Source: Acetobacteraceae bacterium (GTDB taxonomy: Bacteria > Pseudomonadota > Alphaproteobacteria > Zavarziniales > Zavarziniaceae). From it: a stretch of 44,060 bases of DNA. The translations under genes and the position numbers were made by a program. A model generated the notes under the pieces. The model was not told where the DNA came from, did no database searches, and saw only the letters and a program-made list of their open reading frames with translations. Location of the stretch: positions 1 to 44,060 of the forward strand of contig CANCOY010000012.1 in NCBI GenBank assembly GCA_947379865.1, in the 5' to 3' direction. Positions 17,174 through 23,789 of this stretch are shown piece after piece; the stretch's first letter is position 1, and every line of letters begins with the position of its first letter.

Positions 17174-18556
17174 ATGACCTTCATTCAACGTGCCGGCCGC
17201 TGCGGGCTGTTTCTTGCCGCTGGCCTGATCGGCGTGCTGGGCGCAATCGCCACGGCCGAGGCCGCCCCCAAGGTTGAGCGGGTGACCAGCCCCGGCGGCA
17301 TCGAAGCCTGGCTGGTGCCCACCCATGAAATTCCCGTCATCGCCGTGGAAGTGTCCTTCCGGGGTGGTGCCAGCCTTGATCCCAAAGGCAAGGGCGGCAC
17401 CGCCAGCCTGTTTGCCACGCTCCTCGACGAAGGGGCGGGTGACCTTGATTCCAAGGCCTTTCAGACCCGGCTGGAGGACCTCAACATCCGTCTGCGCTTT
17501 GGTGCCGGCGACGATAGCCTTAGCGCCAGCCTGACCACCCTCAGCGCCACCCGCGACGAGGCTTTCCGCCTGCTGGGCCTTGCCCTGACCAAGCCGCGCC
17601 TTGATGCCGAGCCGATCGAGCGCATGCGCCAGAGCCGGCTGGTTGGTCTGGCCGCCGAGGAAGAGGATCCGGAATCGGTCGCCTCCAAGGCCTGGGACCG
17701 GCTGGCCTTTGGCAGCCATCCCTATGCCGAGCCGGTACATGGCACGGTCCAGTCTGTTCCCACCATCACCCGGGATGATCTGGCGGCCTTTGCCAAGGCG
17801 CGTATTGCGCGCGACGTGCTGCTGGTGACGGTGGTGGGCGATATTGATGCCGCCACCCTTGGCCCCCTGCTGGACAAGACCTTTGGCGCCTTGCCCGAAA
17901 AGGCCGCCCCGGCCGATGTGCCCGAGGTGGTGATTGGCGCTGGCACCCTGAAGGTCATCGAGCAGGATGTGCCCCAGAGCGTGCTGAGTTTTGGCCTGCC
18001 GGGCATCAAGCGCGACGATCCCGACTGGTATGCCGCCAGCGTCATGAACTATGTGCTGGGCGGCGGCAGCTTTGAATCGCGCCTGATGCAGGAAGTGCGG
18101 GTCAAGCGGGGGCTGGCCTATGGCATCTCCACCTATCTGGTGCCGCGTGAACGCACCGGCCTGTTGCTGGGCCAGGTTGGCACCGCCAATGCCTCGGCCG
18201 GCAAGGCGCTGGATGTGGTCAAGGCTGAACTGGCGCGTATGGCTGACAAGGGTCTGGATGCCCGGGAACTGGCCGACGCCAAGACCTATCTGACCGGCTC
18301 CTTCCCCCTCAATCTCGACAGCAATGGGGCGATTGCCGGGGTCCTCATGCAGCTGCGGCGCGATCGCCTGCCCATCGACCAGATCGAACGGCGCAATGCC
18401 CTGATCAACGCGGTGACGCGCGAGGATGTGCTGCGGGCAGCCCGCCGCCTGCTTGACCCCGCGCGTCTCGTCACAGTTGTGGTGGGCAAGCCCGAGGGCC
18501 TTGTACCAGCCGCTGCCCCTCCCGATGTTAAGGGTGGCGTTTCAGGCGGCGGTTGA
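17174..18556 (+). CDS. M16-family inactive partner subunit
   Basis: A 460-residue M16-fold protein with an N-terminal signal peptide (MTFIQRAGR then a hydrophobic stretch, cleavage near TAEA). Where the catalytic subunit has HxxEH it has GGTASLFATLLDEGAG, so zinc cannot be bound in the usual way. The second-domain motif with Arg and Tyr needed by the partner is present (RVKRGLAYGIS). It is therefore best read as the non-catalytic half of a heterodimeric periplasmic peptidase with the preceding gene. The ATG at 17174, four bases after the previous stop, is chosen over an upstream TTG inside that gene. Confidence 0.9.
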   Translation: MTFIQRAGRCGLFLAAGLIGVLGAIATAEAAPKVERVTSPGGIEAWLVPTHEIPVIAVEVSFRGGASLDPKGKGGTASLFATLLDEGAGDLDSKAFQTRLEDLNIRLRFGAGDDSLSASLTTLSATRDEAFRLLGLALTKPRLDAEPIERMRQSRLVGLAAEEEDPESVASKAWDRLAFGSHPYAEPVHGTVQSVPTITRDDLAAFAKARIARDVLLVTVVGDIDAATLGPLLDKTFGALPEKAAPADVPEVVIGAGTLKVIEQDVPQSVLSFGLPGIKRDDPDWYAASVMNYVLGGGSFESRLMQEVRVKRGLAYGISTYLVPRERTGLLLGQVGTANASAGKALDVVKAELARMADKGLDARELADAKTYLTGSFPLNLDSNGAIAGVLMQLRRDRLPIDQIERRNALINAVTREDVLRAARRLLDPARLVTVVVGKPEGLVPAAAPPDVKGGVSGGG

Positions 18557-18654
18557 ACCCAACCGGACTGCCAGGCATTGCCTGTCCGGGTCGGGGATCC
18601 CGCAGGACAGTTCAACGTCCCGACGCCGACCAGACAGCGAAGGCTTATGCCCAG

Positions 18655-19971
18655 ATGACCAGTAACCGCTATGTGCAGGGACTAGACGGCGTTTTTACTG
18701 ACACGGTCGGCCCGGCCGGGCTGGAGCGCAGCCGCTATGAAGCGCTGCTGGCGCAGACCCGTCCGGCGCTTGCCCGCATCGCCACGCGGGTCCAGACCGG
18801 AACCCTGCCACATCTGGGCCTGGCCCATGAGAGCGCCGATCTGGCGGCCCTGGGGGATGCGGTCAAGCTGCTGCGCCACAACACCACCGATGTGGTGCTG
18901 CTGGGCACCGGTGGCTCGTCCCTTGGTGCCCAGGCGATTGCGGCGCTGCGCCATGTATCATTCAAGGCCGATCCCGAGACGCCACATTTCCGCTTTCTCG
19001 ACAATCTCGACCCCGCCAGCCTCGATCATGTGCTGGGCCAGGTTGACCTGCGCACCACGCGATTCCTGGTGGTGTCCAAGTCGGGCAACACGGCCGAGAC
19101 GCTGACCCAGATGCTGGTGGTGCTGGGAGCGCTGGAGCGCGCCGGCGGCTTCAAATGGGTGGCACAGCATTTCGTGGTGGTGGTGGAGCCGGGTGACAAT
19201 GCCCTGCGCCGCCTCGCCACCCGCCATGGCCTGCTGACCCTGGAGCACGACCCCAAGCTGGGCGGCCGCTATTCCGTCCTCAGCCTGGTGGGTCTGCTGC
19301 CGGCCCTGGTGCTGGGCCTTGATGCCGCCGCCGTGCGCCGTGGTGCGGCGGAGGTAGTGGACCAGGCTCTGGCCGGGGGCGACCCTGCCGATATTCCGGC
19401 TGCGGCGGGTGCCGCCGTCTCCATCGGTCTTTCGGAGCAGGGCATCAGCCAGAGCGCCATGCTGATCTATGCCGACCGGCTGGAACGCTTTGCCGCCTGG
19501 TGGCGCCAGCTGTGGGCAGAGAGCCTCGGCAAGCAGGGCAAGGGCACCACGCCCGTTCCCGCCCTGATGCCGGTGGACCAGCACAGCCAGATGCAACTCT
19601 ATCTCGACGGGCCAAACGACAAGCTGTTCACCGTGGTCTCCACGGATACAAGGGGGCGCGGCCCTGTGGTGCCTGCCAATTTGGCCGACGACCCGGCGCT
19701 CGACTATCTGCGGGGCCGCACCATCGGCGATCTGGTCTCGGCCCAGGTGCGCGCCACCACCGAAACCCTGATCGAGCGAGGCCGGCCCACCCGCACGCTC
19801 CACCTGCCCCAGCTGGACGAGGCGACCCTGGGCGCCCTGATTGCCCATTTCACCCTGGAGACCCTGATTGCCGCCGACCTGCTGGGGGTTGACCCCTTCG
19901 ACCAGCCAGCGGTCGAGGATGGTAAGATCAAGGCCCGCCGCTATCTGGCGGAAATCCAGCCCCAGGCCTGA
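18655..19971 (+). CDS. pgi: Glucose-6-phosphate isomerase
   Basis: Interconverts glucose 6-phosphate and fructose 6-phosphate. As drawn it has 438 residues, the short form of the enzyme. Substrate-binding motifs are GTGGSSLGAQA and SKSGNTAETLTQ. The catalytic Glu is in ESLGKQGKGTTPV, the catalytic His in VDQHSQMQLYLDG, and the C-terminal Lys in VEDGKIKARRY. An upstream TTG (18553) would add 34 residues that do not resemble the family, so the ATG at 18655 is preferred; its ribosome-binding site is weak (AAGG about 13 bases upstream) and a three-codon frame, ATG CCC AGA TGA at 18647-18658, overlaps the start. Confidence 0.92.
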   Translation: MTSNRYVQGLDGVFTDTVGPAGLERSRYEALLAQTRPALARIATRVQTGTLPHLGLAHESADLAALGDAVKLLRHNTTDVVLLGTGGSSLGAQAIAALRHVSFKADPETPHFRFLDNLDPASLDHVLGQVDLRTTRFLVVSKSGNTAETLTQMLVVLGALERAGGFKWVAQHFVVVVEPGDNALRRLATRHGLLTLEHDPKLGGRYSVLSLVGLLPALVLGLDAAAVRRGAAEVVDQALAGGDPADIPAAAGAAVSIGLSEQGISQSAMLIYADRLERFAAWWRQLWAESLGKQGKGTTPVPALMPVDQHSQMQLYLDGPNDKLFTVVSTDTRGRGPVVPANLADDPALDYLRGRTIGDLVSAQVRATTETLIERGRPTRTLHLPQLDEATLGALIAHFTLETLIAADLLGVDPFDQPAVEDGKIKARRYLAEIQPQA

Positions 19972-20057
19972 ATGCCCGAGTTGAACGCCCGAGCCGAAAC
20001 GGGCTGCCTGATGACGGGGCCGTGCCATCGCCGCGCGGCCCCGCTATCATTGGCTCC

Positions 20058-21941
20058 GTGTCCACTCTCTCCGATTCGTCTGCCCGTCCCCGGATCCTGC
20101 GCCGGCTGACCGAAGGCACCATCAACCGCATCGCCGCCGGCGAGGTGGTGGAGCGGCCGGCCAGTGCCGTGAAGGAACTGGTGGAAAATGCCCTCGACGC
20201 CGGTGCCGCCCGCATCGATGTGACCATCGAGGGCGGCGGGCGCGACCTGATCCTGGTGGTGGACGACGGCGTGGGCATGACTGCCGCCGACCTTGAGATG
20301 GCGGTGGACCGCCACGCCACCTCCAAGCTGCCTGATGACGACCTGACCCAGATCTCCACCCTGGGCTTCCGGGGGGAGGCACTGCCCTCCATCGGCGCCG
20401 TGGCCCGCCTCGCCCTCACCTCGCGCCCCCGCGACAGTGCCGAGGGCTGGTGCATGCGGGTGGAGGCGGGCGCCAAATTCGCCCCCGTGCCCGCTGCTGC
20501 TGCGCCCGGTACACGGGTGGAGGTGCGCGACCTCTTCTTTGCCACCCCCGCCCGCCTGAAGTTCCTCAAGACCGACCGGGCCGAGGCGCAGGCGGTGGCC
20601 GATGTGGTGCGCCGCCTCGCCATGGCCCATCCGGCCGTAGCCTTTTCCCTGTCGGAAGGCGGGCGCACTGTGTTTCGCGCCAGCGCCATGGGGGATCTGC
20701 TGCACGATGATCCCGCCGCCGCCCGTCTGGTGCGTCTGGCCGCCATCCTCGGCAGCGACTTTGCCGACAATGCCCTCTCGGTCTATGCCGAGCGGGGCGC
20801 ACTGGTGCTCTCGGGCTTTGCCGGCGTGCCGACTTACAACCGGGGCAATGCCCAGCAGCAGTTCCTGTTCGTCAACGGCCGCCCCGTTAAGGACAAGCTG
20901 CTTGTGGGGGCGGTGCGCGGCGCCTATGCCGATTTCCTGGCGCGGGACCGCCACCCCTCGGTTGCCCTTTTCCTCGACATTGCGCCGGAAGATGTGGACG
21001 TGAATGTGCATCCCGCCAAGACGGAGGTGCGCTTTCGCGATTCTGGCGCCGTGCGGGGAATGATTGTGGGCGCCCTGCGCCAGGCGCTGACCGCCGCCGG
21101 CCACCGTGCCGCCACCACCATTGCCGATCAGGCGCTGGCGGCCTTCCGGGTGGATGGCGGCCCTGGGTCTGCGCCTGCGCCCGCTTTGCCCTTCCGCTCG
21201 GGCGCGGGGCCCATCTACAGTTTTGGCCAGCGCACCGGCCCCGTGCCGGCGGGCCTGGCGGACTATGCTACCCAGAGCCAGTCGCCCCTTGGCGTCCCGG
21301 CCCCTATAACCACGGCCCTTGCCGCCGATCAGGCCCAGCCCGGCACCCTTGACCCGCGCGACCTGCCTTTAGGAGCGGCACGCAGCCAGTTACACCTGAC
21401 CTATGTGATCGCCGAGACGCGCGAGGGCCTGGTCATTGTTGATCAGCACGCGGCCCATGAGCGGCTGGTCTATGAACGCATGAAGGGGGCGCTGGCCGCC
21501 GGTGGTGTGCGCCGCCAGATCCTGCTGATCCCCGAAGTGGTGGACCTCGACGATGGCGCGGCCGAGACCCTGGCCGCCCGCGCGCCCGAGCTTGAGAGTC
21601 TGGGCCTGGTGCTGGAGCGCTTTGGCCCCGGCGCCGTGGTGGTGCGCGAGACGCCCGCCCTGCTGGGTGATTCCGACATCCGCAGCCTGGTGCGTGATCT
21701 GGCCGATGAACTGGCCGAGGTGGAACAAACCACCCTGCTGGCCGAACGCCTGGGCGAGATCTGCGGCACCATGGCCTGCCACGGCAGCGTCCGCGCCGGC
21801 CGCCGCCTTTCCTTGCCCGAGATGGATGCCCTGCTGCGCGAGATGGAGGCAACCCCCCATTCCGGCCAGTGCAACCACGGCCGTCCCACCTATGTGACTT
21901 TGCACAAGGGCGACATTGAACGCCTGTTTGGCCGCCGCTAG
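20058..21941 (+). CDS. mutL: DNA mismatch repair protein MutL
   Basis: GHKL ATPase that couples MutS mismatch recognition to strand incision, about 627 residues. N-terminal ATPase motifs are complete: INRIAAGEVVERPASAVKEL, NALDAGA, DDGVGM and GFRGEALPSIG. The C-terminal domain has the endonuclease motif DQHAAHERLVYE with the accessory ACHGSVRAG and CNHGRPT blocks, so this MutL should nick DNA itself, as in bacteria that lack MutH. The start is uncertain: GTG at 20058 is nearest the conserved N terminus, GTG at 20022 is a longer alternative, and neither has a good ribosome-binding site. Converges on the next gene with six bases between stops. Confidence 0.93.
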   Translation: MSTLSDSSARPRILRRLTEGTINRIAAGEVVERPASAVKELVENALDAGAARIDVTIEGGGRDLILVVDDGVGMTAADLEMAVDRHATSKLPDDDLTQISTLGFRGEALPSIGAVARLALTSRPRDSAEGWCMRVEAGAKFAPVPAAAAPGTRVEVRDLFFATPARLKFLKTDRAEAQAVADVVRRLAMAHPAVAFSLSEGGRTVFRASAMGDLLHDDPAAARLVRLAAILGSDFADNALSVYAERGALVLSGFAGVPTYNRGNAQQQFLFVNGRPVKDKLLVGAVRGAYADFLARDRHPSVALFLDIAPEDVDVNVHPAKTEVRFRDSGAVRGMIVGALRQALTAAGHRAATTIADQALAAFRVDGGPGSAPAPALPFRSGAGPIYSFGQRTGPVPAGLADYATQSQSPLGVPAPITTALAADQAQPGTLDPRDLPLGAARSQLHLTYVIAETREGLVIVDQHAAHERLVYERMKGALAAGGVRRQILLIPEVVDLDDGAAETLAARAPELESLGLVLERFGPGAVVVRETPALLGDSDIRSLVRDLADELAEVEQTTLLAERLGEICGTMACHGSVRAGRRLSLPEMDALLREMEATPHSGQCNHGRPTYVTLHKGDIERLFGRR

Positions 21942-21947
21942 AGGCTC

Positions 21948-22724
21948 TTACCCTCCCGGCCCGAACGCCAGGCAATCCATGGCCAGCGCCCCATATTGAA
22001 AGCTGCGGTGCAGGGCGCGCCCCGGCAGGCCGCCGGCGCCCAGGGCGACCAGCAGCGGCAGGAAGTGTTCGTCGGTCGGATGGTTGCGGGCGGCATGGGG
22101 GCCGCTGTGGAAGGCAACCAGCGCCGCCTCATCCCCCGAGGTCACGCAGGTCTCCACCCAGTCGGCAAAGGACGCAGCCCAGTCGGCCACGCCGGGGCCG
22201 CCAAGGCCCGGATCGCCCAGCGGGTGGGTGACACTGCCCGAGCCGAGCACCAGCACGCCTTCATCCGCCAGCGGCGCCAAGGCCTTGCCCATGGCCAGAT
22301 GAAAGGCAGCGTCCCCGCCCTGCACCAGGCTGAGCTGGGTGACGGGAATATCGGCCTGCGGATAAAAAAGGGACAGAGGCACCCAGGCCCCGTGATCCAG
22401 CCCACGCGCCCCATCCACCGCCACCGCAATGCCCGCCGCCTGCAGCAGGGCGGCAACCCTGTGGGCCAGGTCCGGCGCGCCGGGGGCGGCATAGAGCATG
22501 TCGTGCAGCGCCTGGGGAAAGCCCCGGAAATCATGGATCGTCTCTGGCTGCGGCGCCGCCGAGACCCGGGGGCTCGCCGTCTCCCAATGGGCTGAGACCA
22601 CAAGGATTGCCTTGGGGCGCGGCAGCTGCGCCCCCAGCCCCTTGAGGAACCAATAGGCCGGGCTCTCCTCAATGGCCAGCAGCGGCGCACCATGGGAGAT
22701 GAAAAGGGCGGGCAGGCGCGTCAT
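21948..22724 (-). CDS. DODA-type extradiol dioxygenase (YgiD-like)
   Basis: A 258-residue class III extradiol dioxygenase (LigB fold). Family motifs are ALFISHGAPLLAI at the N terminus, VVSAHWET, the GARGLDHGAWVPL block and VLGSGSVTHPLG, which supply metal-binding His residues and acid/base His. Relatives include E. coli YgiD and plant DOPA 4,5-dioxygenase, which open catechol rings. The physiological substrate of bacterial members is usually unknown. The gene is monocistronic, convergent with mutL and divergent from the HigA-like gene. Confidence 0.87.
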   Translation of the reverse strand: MTRLPALFISHGAPLLAIEESPAYWFLKGLGAQLPRPKAILVVSAHWETASPRVSAAPQPETIHDFRGFPQALHDMLYAAPGAPDLAHRVAALLQAAGIAVAVDGARGLDHGAWVPLSLFYPQADIPVTQLSLVQGGDAAFHLAMGKALAPLADEGVLVLGSGSVTHPLGDPGLGGPGVADWAASFADWVETCVTSGDEAALVAFHSGPHAARNHPTDEHFLPLLVALGAGGLPGRALHRSFQYGALAMDCLAFGPGG

Positions 22725-22815
22725 GGCAAGGATCTCCTATGGGGTCCAAGCAAAGCACAGGGCCGCCGCAGGGGGAATGGCGCTGGCTTGGGCGGAGCCG
22801 GGATAACATACTGCT

Positions 22816-22840
22816 TTACGTAGTACGTAAGACGTATAAT
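22816..22840 (+). promoter_or_regulatory. Promoter and operator palindrome of the HigA-like gene
   Basis: A perfect inverted repeat TTACGTA-G-TACGTAA (22816-22830) stands just before a consensus -10 hexamer TATAAT (22835-22840). The palindrome would occupy the spacer and -35 area, the usual arrangement for autorepression by a Xre-type antitoxin. No clear TTGACA-like -35 is present (TTTACG at 22815 has a short 14-base spacer). It lies 49 bases upstream of the start codon, in a local A/T-rich patch unlike its surroundings. Confidence 0.7.
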
Positions 22841-22888
22841 TTGTGCCTCGGTGGATCTAGGTTCAGCCGGAGCGAACAGGGGGTCAAC

Positions 22889-23218
22889 ATGGCCAAAGTG
22901 TCGACGCGTGCACGCAAGGCATCGACCCCGGCGCGGGTGAGCACCCATCCTGGCGAGGTGCTGGCGGAAGAGTTCCTGAAGCCGTTGGGCCTGTCGGTGA
23001 ATGCGCTGGCCATGGCCTTGCGCGTGCCGGCAACGCGCATGGGGGCCATCGTGAAGGGGGAGCGGTCTGTAACCGCAGACACGGCGCTGCGGCTGGGCCG
23101 CTTCTTTGGCAACAGCCCGGAGTTCTGGATGGGCCTGCAGGCCACGCACGACCTGACAAAGGCACGGCTTGAGAACGGCCAGATGATCGAACGCGATGTT
23201 CATCCACGGGCGGCCTAA
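22889..23218 (+). CDS. higA: HigA-family antitoxin-like Xre regulator, solitary
   Basis: A 109-residue DNA-binding protein of the HigA/VapI addiction-module antidote family. After a basic N-terminal stretch it shows the family signature THPGEVLAEEFLKPLG, a helix-turn-helix (LSVNALAMALRVPATRMGAIVKGERSVTADTALRLGRFF in outline), and the C-terminal NSPEFWMGLQATHDL block. The start follows AGGGGGTC. HigB, the RelE-type toxin that normally precedes it, is missing: the 164 bases upstream hold only the promoter, and the next gene is rsmD on the other strand. It is either an orphan remnant of a toxin-antitoxin pair or a regulator adapted for another use; the intact operator-like palindrome supports active autoregulation. 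Confidence 0.88.
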   Translation: MAKVSTRARKASTPARVSTHPGEVLAEEFLKPLGLSVNALAMALRVPATRMGAIVKGERSVTADTALRLGRFFGNSPEFWMGLQATHDLTKARLENGQMIERDVHPRAA

Positions 23219-23225
23219 GAAACGC

Positions 23226-23789
23226 TCAGACCGTCTCCTCCCAGGTCAGGAACACCACGCGGCTCTTGCCATAGGTGCGGCGGTCGTCTTCGGTGAAGCC
23301 CGATGGGGGGGTGAAGGCTTCGTCATGGGCGAGTTCGATGATGATGCGCGCCCCCTCTGCCAGCCAGCGGCCAGCACCCAGGGCCGCTAGCGTCGGTTCG
23401 GCCAGGCCCGAGCGATAGGGCGGGTCGAGGAAGGCGAGCGTTGCGGGGTCACCAGCGGGGGCGCTGCCCGGCCTCTCGGCATCACGGGCCAGCAGGTCGG
23501 CATTGGCTGTTTCGCCCAGGGTGGCAAGATTGTAGCGGATCAGGCGGGTGGCCGCCTTGTCTGTCTCGATGAAGGTAACGTGGGCCGCCCCGCGTGACAG
23601 GGCCTCCAGGCCGAGCGCGCCGGTGCCGGCAAACACGTCCAGCACCCGCGCCTCTGCCGGCAGGCTGGGAATGCCGTGCGCGAGGATGTTGAACACAGCC
23701 TCGCGCAGGCGTTCCGATGTGGGGCGGATATCGCGGCCTTCGGGGGCGGCAAGCGCCCGGCCGCGATGCCTACCGGCGACGATCCGCAT
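23226..23789 (-). CDS. rsmD: 16S rRNA m2G966 methyltransferase RsmD
   Basis: S-adenosylmethionine-dependent methyltransferase for G966 of 16S rRNA, 187 residues. Motifs are MRIVAGRHRGRAL at the start, RPTSERLREAVFNIL, the SAM-binding VLDVFAGTGALGLEALSRGA, and the catalytic LAFLDPPY. The start at 23789 is fixed by the conserved MRIVAG. The first 20 bases overlap the end of the rluB-like gene in another frame, so the two are likely translated from one transcript. The open frame continues far upstream but only as a shadow of the repeat region of that gene. Confidence 0.95.
   Translation of the reverse strand: MRIVAGRHRGRALAAPEGRDIRPTSERLREAVFNILAHGIPSLPAEARVLDVFAGTGALGLEALSRGAAHVTFIETDKAATRLIRYNLATLGETANADLLARDAERPGSAPAGDPATLAFLDPPYRSGLAEPTLAALGAGRWLAEGARIIIELAHDEAFTPPSGFTEDDRRTYGKSRVVFLTWEETV

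Noticed and set aside
22725..22888. HigB toxin gene upstream of higA
   Set aside because: Only 164 bases are available, they contain the promoter, and no translation resembles a RelE-type toxin.
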